A stretch of DNA of 64,000 bases from Silene conica (GCA_029255685.2 CM055315.2:48527705-48591704), one strand, 5' to 3'. Counted from the stretch's first letter, positions 34,774-48,926 are shown. Notes: generated by a model from the letters alone, not told the origin. Numbers and translations: made by a program.

Positions 34774-36262
34774 TGTTGAACCATATATTCAAATATATAT
34801 ATAGTATATATGTTTATGTTTTGATAATGACAAGTCTAGCTATTTATATATTATATACTCGTATGTATAATCGTGTGCTAAGTGTACAGAACATTAGTAA
34901 CAAGATCTAATCTATCAAGGATAAAAGATTCAAGTATATTAGTCAATGAATTGACTAAGTCGAAGATTGATAGAAGATCACAAGCGCGTATAATGAACTA
35001 AAGTTATATTCATCAACTATAGCTTTAGTACAAGATTGATTCAAGTTATAGCTCGTAGCTATAACTCTATATTATGAAGAAATGATCGGAATATATATGT
35101 GGATGAGTTGAAACGTTTATTTCAAAACTTATGTCGTGTAGAATTAGTGTCTAATTGGTATTCTATTTATAGAAATAGAATTGTTAATCTTAATAGGATT
35201 ATATAAAATATCTTTAAGTTAAATAAGGAATAAATAATTGTCTTATGAGATAATTATTTATTACTAAAATAAACTAAGGATTTTTATATGATCTTTATTG
35301 TCAAATATATATAATCTAGATATAGTATGTTTCGACTTTGGGAAACGTGTAATATGACACGATTGCCATAAGTCGTGTAAGGATTACTTAAATAAATATT
35401 ATGTATTTATTTAATGTCCTAAACAAACTAAGATTATATTATGGTAATATATTTTATTATCTTTGACATGGTTTAGGAAGTTGATTTAATAAGGATACTA
35501 ATTGTTTATTATATAAAGCTCTTTCCTAAATATGAATTAGGAAATTGATTCTTTATATAATACATATAGTATATTATTAAATCTTTCCTAAATATATTAA
35601 GATTAGATTTAAGGAAGTATTACTAAAAGACTAGTATTCTAGTTTAAGTAATATTCCTAAATCATCTAGGGTTTGAATTACCTAGATACATATTCTATAT
35701 AAATAGACTACCTATGAGACATTAAGATACACGAAACACACACACATATACACGCATATCGAGAGAGAAAAACCGCCGTTCATATTCTTCAAGTTCGAGC
35801 TTTTCATTGTCATATCCAATTCAAGATTCAAGTGCTCAAGCATTGATCTTATTCATTCAAGATTGTGACACCAAGAAAACATTGAAGACTTTATCTTATT
35901 AACGTAAGATAGAACGAGTATTTAGCGGTACTCATTGTAAGACAAATATTTAACGGTATTTGTCGTAGCTAGATATTTAACGGTATCTAGATTGAGTTGT
36001 GACTAACATCAAAGTCGCACGAGTAGGGTTGATAAAATTGTAATCCAGAGTTGGTACTAATTTTATTAATCGAGAATAGTGGACGTAGGTCTCAGAGTGT
36101 GAGACTGAACCACTTCAAAAATATGGTGTCTCTCTTTATTATTTTCTCTACTCGAAGATCTTCATACAACCATACACACATCGAAGAAGTTTTAAAAAGA
36201 AGGCATACTCAATTCAACCCCCCCCCCCCCTTCTTGAGTATATTATATCAATAGACTCTTCA
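34774..36262 (+). repeat. S1 3' LTR, 1489 bases
   Basis: Complete TGTTGAACC...TCTTCA LTR, about seven substitutions from the 5' copy. TATA box 35696-35705; four-hairpin array 35892-35990; palindrome 35045-35065. A2 internal DNA resumes at 36263. Confidence 0.93.
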
Positions 36263-37094
36263 GACTCTCATACTAAAACAAGTTGACAAGGCAAGGTAAA
36301 GGCATAAACATGTAAGATAGCTAAATCATCCTTGAAATACTTTCGTTCCGACTCGACCTATATGCTAAAATAAACGTGCATTTTTTTGGAATTTTTTTGA
36401 ATTTTTTTTAATTTTTTTGGATTTTTGTATATATAAGGAAAATAAAGAAAAGAACGATGCAGGACAGAAATGCAGTAAACGTGTGATAAAATGCAATGCA
36501 TGCAACACGAAACCATTCCCCAAACCAACCCGCACAATGTCCCCATTGTGCATTAGTCTAAGTAAAGGTTTCAGAAAATTTAAAAAGAAAGGTGCAAAGA
36601 AATTAAAAACTAAGGAAAAACTGGAAAGAACTCACTGGGTTATGAAGCGCATGAGAAAAACCTCCCCAAACCAGCGTAAGCTGGGAGGTTTTGGTGGCCA
36701 GCAGTGCCACTCAAGTAACCAAGTCAATTTCACGATTTCCAAGGAAGAGAAACGAAAGACCGCAGCGGACAGTAGGTCGACCGACCGATGATTCTGGTCG
36801 ACCGACCTCCTGTGAATCACAGAAAATTTAGCGATACAGCGACTCTGGTCGACCGACTGATGTTTTTGGTCGGTCGATCCTCTGCGTCCTGGAGGTCTTC
36901 GTTTCTTCGTAAAACCTGAAAAAGCAAGAAAGTACGCGCGCCCAACAATGCGCGAGATGCCAAAAACGATTCTAAAGTCTTAACTACTCAAATACGAAAA
37001 AGTTGTCCTAAAAACTTAAAGAAAGCAAGCTCGAAAGTCTTAGCAAAACAAAAAAAATGTCTTAAGAAAAACAGAAACGAGCAAAAAGAAGAAG
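36263..37094 (-). other. A2 3' noncoding region
   Basis: Homologous to 1-740 of A1. Holds the inverted repeats at 36532-36551 and 36659-36690 and an antisense open frame (36417-36791) like that in A1. Confidence 0.75.
36775..36879. repeat. two motif pairs in A2 3' region, 21 bases apart
   Basis: Copies start at 36775/36796 and 36847/36868. The latter pair has one changed base at the end of each copy but keeps the spacing. Confidence 0.88.
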
Positions 37095-38108
37095 TCATCC
37101 GCGAAGGATTCGGCGTTTCTTTGACCAAGGGCTCTGACTACAGGCTACTCCTTCAGCTATGGTGATTTGGGTAGATGAGTTTCTCTCCACCATGTAGATG
37201 GGTGGGTCATCATCCACAGCTCTAGCCATCCATCTCCCGGAGTTGTCGACTCCCAAGTCGTGGGTGGACACCTTCCTCGGCTTCTTCTTCTTAGGGCTCT
37301 TTTCTTTAGCCAAATGATCACTAGCTTGAGTGATCTCGTTCTCTACATCATTTGATCGAGTAAGTGGTACTACTCGATCGAGAACATCTCTCTTCCTACC
37401 GCCTATAGACTCTACCACTAGTGTCGCAATTTCTGGAGCATCCAAATCAGCCTCCTGAGCAAGCGATTCACCTGCACATGCCTCAAAACACATCAAAGCC
37501 TCCGAAGGATCCTTTGTGAAGGATCCTGGTACATAACATTCACTAATATTATTAAAAACATCAGAAATGTCAATGGAAGAATCCTGCAAAAAACAAGGTT
37601 CATCAACCGAGGGTTCAAACATGTCAGGAACATGTTCATCACTAACACCTACAGAAATAGGTTGGTCAGTCAAGGGGTAAATTTCTAACTCATCATCTGT
37701 ATCTAAATCCGAGTCAGTATCATCAACGGGGAGGCAGAGGGAATCAAATAACTTATCATTCTCATCCTTAAGAATGAGCGACTCTTTAGTAATGGGTGTG
37801 ATAGGATCACACTCAACAGGAATATCCGGGTTACTAATATTAAAACCCTCATACATCTCCGTATCTTCGCTGGCTCGGATTAGGTGTTTGAGAAGCTCCC
37901 ATTGCTTCTCACAGGGTAGGTCTAAAAATTCCCATCCGCAATTTCTCTCAATCTCGATCAAGGTCTTACCAGTGACTCCATCATAAAAGATACGACAAAC
38001 CTCCCCAATACTAACGGGATAGTCAGACTGAGTAAGGAAAGAGGTTATTCTACTACAATAGATATGCAATGGTTCATGCTCGAGTTGTGGGAAAGGGGCG
38101 ATGGTCAT
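37095..38108 (-). CDS. A2 ORF with Gag-like N-terminal module
   Basis: Open frame, looks whole; start taken at MTIAPFPQLEHEP (38108), about 58 bases after the primer site. The frame extends 13 codons upstream, but those codons come from T-rich leader also present in A1. Residues about 10-85 follow the pattern of an Athila Gag C-terminal capsid segment: E-P-L-x-x-Y-C-x-R-I, then IFYDGV (compare QFYNGL in A1), NCGWEF (compare TNGRF) and a Leu-rich helix (WELLKHLI). The middle is very acidic (DDTDSDLDTDDELEI), and a late basic run (KSPKKKKPRK) could bind nucleic acid. No zinc knuckle, protease or pol. A3 carries the same ORF at high identity. Function unknown; a Gag-derived accessory or decoy is one guess. 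Confidence 0.7.
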   Translation of the reverse strand: MTIAPFPQLEHEPLHIYCSRITSFLTQSDYPVSIGEVCRIFYDGVTGKTLIEIERNCGWEFLDLPCEKQWELLKHLIRASEDTEMYEGFNISNPDIPVECDPITPITKESLILKDENDKLFDSLCLPVDDTDSDLDTDDELEIYPLTDQPISVGVSDEHVPDMFEPSVDEPCFLQDSSIDISDVFNNISECYVPGSFTKDPSEALMCFEACAGESLAQEADLDAPEIATLVVESIGGRKRDVLDRVVPLTRSNDVENEITQASDHLAKEKSPKKKKPRKVSTHDLGVDNSGRWMARAVDDDPPIYMVERNSSTQITIAEGVACSQSPWSKKRRILRG

Positions 38109-38165
38109 GACAGCGAAAGAAAAAGGGAAAACATAAACAAAAAACAATAAACACTGGCGTCACCT

Positions 38166-38182
38166 CCCCGGCAACGGCGCCA
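38166..38182 (-). other. A2 primer binding site, tRNA-Asp
   Basis: Same 17-base complement of tRNA-Asp as in A1, five bases from the LTR. Confidence 0.92.
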
Positions 38183-38781
38183 AAATTTGATGCCCGTCGT
38201 TGAGGGTACCAAAGATAAAATTTATAATTCCTAACTTTAACAATAGATAGTGAAAGTCAGGGTCGAACCACAAGGAGGTGGGGAATGTTAATTGTTTGAT
38301 GTGAATGTTTAAAGTAACAATTTTGGGGGTTTGAATTGGTTGATTACTAAGTCTAAGGCAAAGATTAAAATAAACAAATAATAAAAGATGAGAATAAAAT
38401 ATAATAAAAGGGATGTCAGGATGTTTGGGTAATAAATAGCTAAGGTAAAATAAATCCTAAGGTCAACATGTATTGCAGTCGCGTAAGGGGGCGTAACATA
38501 TCTTTTTAAGTCTATGCTACCTAATAGCTCCTTTCGGCCTATGCTATTAGTTCCTAGGTCTCACAATTATTGGGTGTCAACAATAAGGGTGATTCCTAAA
38601 TCCCAGGTCACATACCTTTCAGCCTTGAGTAACCTATCCGTCTTAAGGTGTAAACCAATGCCCTTCCCGTATCTTTCAATCTTGGGTAGGTCATTACTAA
38701 CATCCTACAAGTCTCCTTATGGTCTCATTGCAGGATATTATAATTGACAAGAAAAGACGAAATAAGAATACATACGCGGGT

Positions 38782-38855
38782 GGTCGACCGACCAGCTACT
38801 CCAGTCGGCCGACCACGGCCTCGGTCGACCGACCAGTTATTCCAGTCGGCCGACC
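38782..38855. repeat. four-copy motif array in A2 LTR, period 21-20-21
   Basis: Copies start at 38782, 38803, 38823 and 38844, the same geometry as 4315-4388. Confidence 0.9.
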
Positions 38856-39334
38856 GTGGTCCTGCTACAAGTCGGTCTTTCGAATTTTATTTACCTACGC
38901 ATATTCATCCCCTACATCCTAACATATGAAAATTAGCTACTCATGGTTGTTAAGACGATTATGAATTTGGGAATAAACATGGTAAACATATTGAATAATC
39001 TAAACATGCAAGAACTAACAAAGCTTGAGATTCTGACTTAAACAATTGTAATAAAAACAAGAACGATAATAAAAAGCTAGATTAAAAAGAGTAATACCAC
39101 AATTGGAATTAGGGCAGAAAGAAACAAACTTTATTGAATGCTTGGGAATTCTTGAATAAGATAAAAGATGAACTAGATGGTAAAAGATTGAATAAAAGAT
39201 CCTAAGGTATGATAATAGATATCAAGCATACCTAACCCTAATCACAAGATTTGTTTATATAGGGTATAAAACTAAGAGTTTCCTAAAAGCTCTAATTCTT
39301 TATTTCCGAAAAGAATCGTCTGGGCTTCTGCTGA

Positions 39335-39468
39335 GGTCGGTCGACCTACTATGTGGGTCGGTCGACCGCTTCTTTCTGGGCTTCTTTTATTTTTGACCTT
39401 CCTTGAGATTTTGGGCTTTATTAAAGTTCAGGCCTGGTCGGCCGACCCGTTTAGCTGGTCGGTCGACC
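39335..39468. repeat. two motif pairs in A2 LTR, 21 bases apart
   Basis: Copies start at 39335/39356 and 39436/39457, matching the A1 LTR pairs. Confidence 0.9.
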
Positions 39469-39739
39469 GCCTCCGTACGGAAATCTTCGGATTTCTTCTT
39501 GTTTTGACTTTTGGCACTTGACTTTGACTCCAATTGACTTTCTATTTGTTCCTTAATTAAGCAAAAGACTTGAGGATATGGATTTGGTGCTAAATCGTCT
39601 CTTTTCCGCATAAATCTGCAAAAGTGCATAAAAATACGAAAGTACACGATTGTTGGGAAATAAAGGCTAAAACATAGTAAATGAGCGACCAAATGCGTGT
39701 AAAAATAGATGAAAAACATCATAAAATAGACACGTATCA

Positions 39740-39930
39740 GCACGCATACCAAGGTCCAAAGTCAAAACGTAGCTTGATTTTAACTTATTGACTCGTAACC
39801 TCGACCTCTTAAAGCTTACTAATTATAAAACACTCACCAAAATATCGAAACCAAAGTTCGAACAACACATATAACAAACTAAATAAATTTAATTATTAAC
39901 ATACGTTATAATAAAACACGGGGTATTAAA
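39740..39930 (-). repeat. C2 3' LTR fragment
   Basis: Equals the last 191 bases of the right LTR (plus-strand order). Cut on the left by A2. Confidence 0.9.
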
Positions 39931-40121
39931 GTCTTCCCCCCTTAAAATGAACTTCATCCCGAAGTTCACCCTTTCCCGGGGTCAACAATTGGTCGCTAAG
40001 CACGTACGAATACAAGTTATGGCACCACACAACGTCTTAACTACTAAAAGTACTTAAAAACACGAAATGTCACATTATACCCTACTAAAAAGAAAGTTAC
40101 GTCCTCGTAACATACCTTAGT
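39931..40121 (-). other. C2 3' untranslated end
   Basis: Polypurine tract and hairpin-type modules at about 39932-39970 and 40075-40115, as in C1. Confidence 0.7.
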
Positions 40122-43100
40122 TAAACAAGTCAGGGTACTTCTCTCTCATCGAAGCCTCAGCCTCCCAAGTAGCCTCCTCGACATTATGGTTAGTCAACAA
40201 ACCTTTCACAAGCGCGGTCTCCCCATTCCTGGTTTTCCTCACTTTCCTGTCAAAGATCTCCTTGGGTCTCTCCTCTTAGGTCAACTGTTCGTCGACCTCA
40301 ATAATTTCATGATCAAGGATATGGGAAGGGTCACTGATATATCTTCTCAGTTGTGAAACATGAAACACATTATGCACTCTGGATAACGCTGGTGGTAGAG
40401 CTAATCGATAGGCTACCTCACCAACTCGCTCCAAAATCTCGAATGGCCCAATGAACTTCTGACTCAACTTGCCCCTCTTGCCAAACCTCATTACTCCTCT
40501 CATGGGTGCCACCTTCAGCAACACTTTTTCTCCAGCCTCAAAGGTGATGTCACTCCGTTTTAGATCTGCGTAACTCTTTTGCCTATCTTGGGCAGCTCTC
40601 ATCTTCTGACGGATCACCTGGACCTGTGCTATCATCTTTTGAATCATCTCAGGTCCCAAAGTCACTGTATCAGCTCGATCATCCCAACAGACTGGACTCC
40701 TACACTTCCTCCCATACAATGCCTCGAAAGGAGTCATCCCGATGCTAGCATGATAGCTATTGTTATAAGAAAACTCTATCAAATCAAGTCTGTCCTCCCA
40801 AGATCCTCCAAACTCTAGTACACAAGCCCGCAGCATATCCTCCAGTGTCTGGATAGTCCTCTCAATCTGACCATTAGTTGATGGATGGAATGCAGTACTC
40901 ATCTTCAAAGTAGTTCCCATCAATGTCTGTAACTCCTGCCAGAACTTAGAGATGAACCTGGAATCACGATCAGAAACAATGTCCTTAGGGACACCATGAA
41001 GTTTTACCACATGCTTTACATAAGCCTTGGCCAGTTCAGCCTTACTCCAAGTCTCCTTCATTGGTATGAAATGGGCTGACTTAGTCAACCTATCTACAAT
41101 CACCCAAATCATGTCATTTCCCTTAGAAGTTCTCGGTAAGCGCACAATGAAATTCATGGAAATGCTTTCCCACTTCCACTCAGGTACGTGCAGAGGTTGC
41201 AACTTCCCTTGCGGCCTCTTATGCTCCCCTTTGACCTTCTGACATACTAAGCAACGTGCAACAAACTCAGCTACTTCTTGCTTCATCTTCGGCCACCAGA
41301 AAGCTTTCTTCAGATCCTTGTACAGCTTATCCCCTCCAGGATGAACGGAATAAGGTGTAGAATGAGCTTCAACCATGATCTTTCTCTTTAGCTCGTCGTC
41401 TTCAGGCACACACCATCTCCCATCGAACCTCAAACTATCATCCATGTGAACCTCGAACTTAGAATATGGCTCTGCTTCACTAGCTTTGCTCACTGCCTCA
41501 CGCCACTTCTGAATTCTAGGATCACTCTTCTGTCTTTCTCGAGTCTCGGAATATAACTCAGGCTCGATCGTCAAATCTCCCAGGGTCTCACCCTTCCTAA
41601 TCACGGCGATTCCCATCTGGCCCAACTCACGATACATACTCAGTCTGGACATAGCTGTGCATAGAGCATGAACGGACTTCCTACTCAATGCATCAGCCAC
41701 AACATTAGCCTTTCCTTCCTTGTACAGAATCTCTATATCATAATCTCCAATAAGCTCGATCCATCTCCTTTGACGCATGTTTAGTTCCCTCTGAGTATAG
41801 ATGTATTTCAGGCTCTTATGATCAGAATACACTTTGAATCTAGCTCCATAAAGATAATGTCGCCACAGCTTAAGTGCGAAAACTACCGCTCCCAACTCCA
41901 GATCATGCGTCGGGTAATTCTCCTCATAAGGCTTCAGCTGCCTAGAAGCATACGCGATTACCCTTCCGTTCTGCATCAGCACACATCCTAGTCCCTTCTT
42001 AGAAGCATCAGTATACACTTCAAAATTCTCACTTCCCTCTGGCAAAGCAAGGATAGGAGCTGTAGTGAGACGCTCCTTCAGGTCTAGAAATGCCTTCTCA
42101 CAGCTCTCATCCCAGACGAATCTATTCTCTTTACGCATCAACGAAGTCATCGGTTTGGCTATCTTTGAAAAATCCTTCACGAACCTCCTATAATAACCAG
42201 CCAATCCCAGGAAACTACGAATATCGGCCACATTCCTTGGTCGCTCCCATTTTGACATGGCCTCAATCTTGCTAGGGTCGACAGACACACCCTCCTTACA
42301 CACCACATGGCCTAGAAAAGCAACTTTCTCGAGCCAGAATTCGCACTTACTCAACTTGGCATACAATTGATGATCCCTCAAAGTTTGTAACACCAAGCTC
42401 AAATGTTTAGCATGCTCTTCTCTATCCTTCGAATACACTAAGATGTCATCGATAAACACCACGACAAACTGGTCCAGATAAGGACTAAACACTTTGTTCA
42501 TCAAATCCATGAAAACAGCAGGTGCATTAGTCAAACCAAAAGGCATCACTACGAATTCATAATGCCCATACCTCGATCTGAACGCAGTCTTGTGAATATC
42601 TGCATCTTTGATTCTCAGCTAATGATACCCTGACCTCAAGTCAATCTTGGAAAACACACCAGCCCCACTCAGCTGGTCAAAAAGATCGTCAATACGAGGT
42701 AAAGGATACCTATTCTTGATCGTCACATTATTGAGCTCCCTATAATCTACACACAACCTCATGGTTCCATCCTTCTTCTTTACAAACAATATTGGCGCTC
42801 CCCATGGTGATACGCTAGGTCTCACATACCCCTTGCTGGCTAACTCATCCAGCTGCTTCCTCAATTCCTCCAATTCCTTAGGTCCCATGCGATAAGGTGC
42901 TTTAGAAATTGGCTCAGCCCCAGGTTTCAGATCAATGCCAAAATCTAAGTCCCTTCTTGGCGGCAACCCAGGGATTTCTTCCGGAAACACGTCTTCAAAA
43001 TCTCTTACAACATCGATCTCACTGGCTTAGGGTTTCTCTGCAGTCAAATCCCTCACATGACACAACAGCATCTCATCACCCCTCTTGAGGCAAGTCTTCA

Positions 43101-44696
43101 GCGCATTGATAGATATCAGCTTCAGCTTAAGCTTCGCAGAATATCCCTTGTAGGATACTCTCACTCCCTTTGGTCCTCTCAAGGTAATCTTCCCTTGGTA
43201 ACAATCAATGTAGGCCTTATACTGTTTCAGCCAATCCATCCCCAGTATCACCTCATCAAAGCCTCCCAAGGGAAACTCTATCAAGTTCGACTCAAAACTC
43301 ACAGCCCCTACTTGGATCATTACATGGGTATAAACTCTATTACAAGCTATGGATTCCCCAGATGGTATGGTTACAGAATCAGCTATACTATTATATACAT
43401 CAAGTCCTATAGTCCTAGCATGCTCCGTAGATATGAAAGAATGCGAGGCACCAGAATCAAATAAAACGAAAGTAGGAAAGGATTGTACTAGAAATGTACC
43501 AGTAACAACATGTGCGTCCTCCTCTGCAGCCTCCTTGCCCATCATGAATAGAGCCCCACTTTTCTTAGCCCCACTCTGGTTCACAGATCCTGCTCCACTC
43601 TGAGTGCTAGCCTCTGCCAGGGTCTTCTGGAAATTACCATTACCACTATTCTGATTCCCTTGGTAGCGGTTCTGATTACTGTAGTTGCTGAAATTCCGCT
43701 GGTAGCTGTTACCTCCGGATCTGTTGTTGCCTGCGTAGCTCGCATTCGGAGTCCTAAAGCCTCCACTATGATTGCCCTTATTATAATTGTTTCCAGCACT
43801 CTGAGTACCCGACCAGCAATTGATTTGTTTATGTCCAGCCTTTCCACACTTGAAGCATGTAAGGGCCGCACTACTTGCCCCAGATGTAGATCGGCTTCCC
43901 CCTCGATTGCCATTTCCTCCAGGTGCACTGTTGGAGAAAAATGATCGATACTGGTTATTTGACTTCTTATTCCCTGAGCTTTCGGCCCCATATTCTGCTT
44001 TCCTCTTGTCACCCTTGGCCTTCTCCTCTTCCTTAATCATGTCAGCGATCCTTTCTGCCTGGCCAGCCCTCTCATAGATATCTTCCACAGTCGTGGGCTT
44101 AGTTGCCAGTAAACTTCTCTTGATTTCAATGGTCAGCCCTTTCTCAAACCTAGCAGCTAACATCCCCGATGTGTAGCCCAAGTCAGCTACATTCTCTGCC
44201 AGCTGCATAAACTTACTGTGATACGCTTCCACTGTCATCCCTTCGGTCATCTTGAAAGAATCGACTCAGCTCTCAGCTTCCCTTTCACATGTTCTGGCAC
44301 GAACTTTGAGGATAAAATCCCCTTGAACCCTTCTCAACGTACATATTCCGACCCGATCTCTTCTGCAGCCGCCTTGATCTCTTCTTTATTGTTATTCCAC
44401 CATAACCTAGTGGTACCCTTCAAATAGAATATAGCTTGGTCCACCTTCATCGATTCTGGTACAGACAGCAGTTCGAAGATACTCTCGAACTCTCGGCACC
44501 ACTCCGCAAGCAAACTGGGTGCTCCTTCCCCATCGTACTTGGTGGGGTTATGCCTAGAGATATTATTGCTCATCTTGGTGGCATCCGATTGAGTATTCGC
44601 CCTAATTCTTACTAGAAGTGCAGCATTCATGGCCGGCAGACGATCCAGCTCGTCTTGAGTGATGTTGGCTGCGTTAGGTTCTCTTCTGGGAGGCAT
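40122..44696 (-). pseudogene. C2 gag-pol remnant
   Basis: Collinear with C1 gag-pol over its full length: start MPPRREPN at 44696, CCHC knuckle CFKCGKAGHKQINC, protease DSGASHS, reverse transcriptase ([16 protein letters not shown]), RNase H ([10 protein letters not shown]), integrase ([29 protein letters not shown]) and a degraded chromodomain end. Protein similarity to C1 is high but the DNA is clearly a different subfamily. It is a fossil with about four to six breaks. Confidence 0.92.
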
Positions 44697-45367
<671 letters not shown>

Positions 45368-46405
45368 TGATGCGTGTCTATTTTATGATGTTTTTCATCT
45401 AATTTTACACGCATTTGGTCGCTCATTTACGATGTTTTAGCCTTTATTTCCCAACTTTTGTCTACTTTCGTATTTTTATGCTATTTTGCAGAATTATGCG
45501 GAAAAAAGGCGATTTCAAACCAAATCCGTCCTCAAGTGATTTCTATGGCTAAGGACACGAAGAACAACCTAGCTTAAATTTCAAGGCCTGAAGATAGCAT
45601 AAGCAAAGGTGCATATAGCAAAGAAACGATCCACGATATTGCAGCCTGTTTCAAATGGCTATATCTCGAGTTCTAGAGCTGATAATGGAGTGATTTCAGT
45701 TGGAGGAGAAAGCTTATCCTCTTAGCTTTCCAACGCCGCACGAATCGCTTGATTACGATAAGTAACGAAGAAATGGCAGCTGTTTTAAGATCGACGCGCG
45801 CTGCAGTCCACAAATTGGGTCGACCGACCCACAAAGTAGGTCGACCGACCTCTGGGCAGACCCAGAAGTTTCCGCAAAGCCCATTAAAGTGTTTAGGTCA
45901 TTAGGAAACTCTTTAATTCCGCCTATTTAAGCTAAGTTACGGAATTAGGGTTATATATTCAATTTTCTATTCAGTTCTTAATCCAGTAGTTTAGTTTATT
46001 TTTGCATCTAATTACAAACTCTCAATTTATCTTTAGTTTTAGTTTTCTCTTTTCAAAGTTATTGTTTTGTAAGTTTTATTCATTGTTCATCAATCCTTCC
46101 ACGATAAACAATAAAGCTTGTTCTTTTCTGCCCTAATCCATATTACGGTAATTCTTCTTTCAATTTCAGTTTATCAATTGTTCTTGTCTTAGAATTATTA
46201 GTATCCGGTTTAAGTTAGAATCTCAAAACCTTTATTGTTATCGCATGCTTAGTTTAATGTTCATCATGAATTCCGTTTTTATTAATGTTATTGTTATTAT
46301 TTTAATTTCCATGAGTAGCTAAATTCTATATGTTAGGATGTAGGTAGTAAATATGCGTAGATGGTGCGAATTCCAAGACCGACCTGTAGCAGGGCCGTGG
46401 TCGGC
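45368..46405 (+). repeat. A3 5' LTR, first part
   Basis: Begins TGATGCGTG and is interrupted by L2 within a 12-base motif copy. A TATA-like TATTTAAG lies near 45924. Confidence 0.9.
45818..45850. repeat. motif pair in A3 5' LTR, 21 bases apart
   Basis: Copies start at 45818 and 45839. The partner pair in the 3' LTR is at 59327/59348. Confidence 0.9.
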
Positions 46406-48926
46406 TGTAATACCCCGTATTTTCTTACATCTTATTCTTTTTATTATTTAATAGTTATTTGGAAATGTTAATAGTTGCTTGAACGTCGGTATTCGATAAT
46501 TTAATTATCGAATGAGTATTTTTATAATTTATGTGTTATGTCGTGGGCCTCGTTTACAAGTTAATTAGTAAACCGTGTTGTAGTAGCTATCGGGCCTCGA
46601 AGTGATGACCATCTCAGCCCATCTAGAATCAAATAAACCACATCTCGTCATACCCTAGACACATTTAGAGAAACCCTAATGAAAACCACGACATAACACC
46701 TCACTTAACCCTCTGCTGCCGCCTGGTTTCGACTCCTCCCTAACCCTACTTTTGACCTCATCGACACCCAAAAACATAGTTCACTATACTGCCGCCACAT
46801 CCAGGGATGAATAGGGAGGTTTGCACGGTGGTCGTTGGTAGCCTAGGCTTGGTCGATAGCACTGGGAAGGAGGTACGGTCATCACTCCACTTGTGTTTCG
46901 TTGTTCCTTCCTTTTCGTTCTTTTTCGCCTGTTCAAGTGTATGTACCATTAATAAATTCTGATTATTGGTTGTTAGTAGTATAGGATATGTAATGGTTGT
47001 TTTTGGACCCTTGTCAAACCACCGTTGACCTCCTAGGACCACCAGTAGCGTTTGCTTTGTCGCCTGTCACGAACACGCAGTTTTGGTTTTCGGAACAGGG
47101 TAATGGGTACGTGGTATTGGGTAGGGATTCGAGGGGTTTCCTGTGCACGAGTTTTGTGGGTGTTAAGTTATTTTTATACGGGGTAGTCGGGGGGTGCGAA
47201 TGGTGGTTAACACGGTGGGTGGTGGTGGTGTATGCGGTCGGTTCAGTGAGTCTCGTTTTGGGTGTTAGTTGCATAAAAAGAGAGTGGTGGTGAGGACTGC
47301 GTTTTACAAGGGTTGTTTTCGGCAGTTGTGAGGTGTCGACAGCCACTACCCACCCTCCTGGAACCACCATGGCACAGGGGCAGAAGTGGTGGCACCATGG
47401 GAGTGGTCGAAAGCTAACGTTGGTACAAGTTTGGGTGTTTTGGGCTGTGGAGTCGGGTGAAGGTGGTGGTCTGTTTTGCATGGGTTAGAGGTTCGGTTAC
47501 GGGTTTGTATTGCTGGCCTGTTCACGCGGGTTCTACGTTGTGTTTAGAGTGTTGATTTTGATTGTTAGCTGATTGTTTAACTTATTAATATTATTATTAT
47601 TATTAATATTATTATATTATTATTATTATCATTATTACCTTTGTGATTGTGTTATTATATTATTATCTTATTAACACTAATGCTAGTATTAATGTTGTTG
47701 CTAGTATTGATATTAGTTGTTATTCTTTTCATAATAATCATTATCCTTATGGGTAATATTATTAAGGTTATTTATGCTTGGTATTATTATTCATATTATG
47801 ATTATTGTGTTTGTTTATTTGGGTATAGTTATTATTATGGTAATTGTTATAATGTTTGTTAAATTGGCTAGTATAGTTGATATGAATAATTAACCAATGA
47901 TAATTACATGTTATGAGTGGATATTATAATTAATATTAATTATCTTAGTGTAGTAGTATGGTTGATATTGACTTTAATAATGGTGTTCAAGTATGCTGTG
48001 AGACTAGTAATGATTGATTATTGATGGTATGCTATTATTAATAAGTCTAAATATAACAAGTCTATAGTTATTAAGTTTCTAATATGTCTATAAATGTGTA
48101 ATTAGTATATAACTATGAGCATGGCCAAGTAATTTTAGTGATGTTTGGTTGTTCGGGTAGAATTTAATATTAAGTACTATGTATAGGATCCGAGTTCGAG
48201 GTGGAATATTTCTAGCGGCTGTTCGGTTGTCCTTCTGCAATTGAGGTAGGGGAAATATATTATGATTCATGTTATGACATGAAATGTGTAAGTGTTGCTT
48301 ATTACGAGTTTGATATAATTGATTGTTACTGTATTGTGGATTGTATTATTATTATTGATCACTGTTGAGATCGGGAGATGTGAAATGGGTCTTGTGATAT
48401 GGGTCTTGTGATATGGGACTTGTGATATGGCCATGGGAGGTGTGGTGTGATCGGAGGTGTGGTGTGATGGGAGGTGTGGTGTGATGGAGGTGTGGTGTGA
48501 TGGGGGCGTGGTGGATGATCGAATGTTATGGAGATGGAGGAGGATACAGTCTTATTGCTATTTATGTTTTATCTGTTTTACCTACTCAACCTCGCGGTTG
48601 ACCTTGTGTATTCGTGTGACACCTACGATGATCCGGAATGGGGAGTAGATTCTACAGGAAAGATGATGCTGTGGGAGCATGGGATGGCGCGAGTACTTGG
48701 ATGGACCGACTTAGAATTAGATCACACTTCTAGTAGTTATCAGTTGTACTTTATTTTCCGATGTGTAATAATTGTAACATTAAAGTTTAAATTTAATTAG
48801 TTTTTATATAAAGTACTTTGGGTTGATTTACTTTGTTATTCACTACCTCGGACCTTCCGAGATGGTAACAGCTCTATTTACTGAGGACGTCTTGCTAAAG
48901 GCTCCTTAATAAATCAGGGTGTTACA
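46406..48926 (+). repeat. L2 5' LTR
   Basis: TGTAATACCCCG...GGTGTTACA. Includes an AT/TTA-rich stretch (about 47580-47870), a G/T-rich minisatellite (48386-48515) and the TCAACC/GGTTGA stem (48586-48601). Confidence 0.92.
48386..48515. repeat. two adjoining minisatellites in the L2 LTR
   Basis: Three units of GGGTCTTGTGATAT type, then four units of GGAGGTGTGGTGTGAT type (16-17 bases). The other LTR has them at about 54565-54690. Confidence 0.85.

Larger units (their letters stand above)
36263..39739 (-). mobile_element. A2: Athila-like non-autonomous element, 3' part left of window
   Basis: Minus-strand element with 5' LTR 38188-39739, tRNA-Asp primer site 38166-38182, one ORF and a 3' noncoding region interrupted by S1 at 36262/36263. 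Its 3' LTR must lie left of the window. It is inserted in the left LTR of C2; the right flank GCACG (39740-39744) is the likely target duplication. LTR, primer site, leader and 3' region are homologous to A1, but it encodes a different, shorter ORF and no pol. Confidence 0.88.
38188..39739 (-). repeat. A2 5' LTR, 1552 bases
   Basis: TGATACGTG...GGGCATCA on the minus strand, homologous to the A1 LTR across its length. TATA-like stretch at about 39254-39262. Confidence 0.9.

Noticed and set aside
38109-38147. Hydrophobic start (MFFVYVFPFSFA) of the A2 ORF as a signal peptide
   Set aside because: The codons are T-rich leader sequence that also occurs, untranslated, in A1; the ATG at 38108 is the better start.
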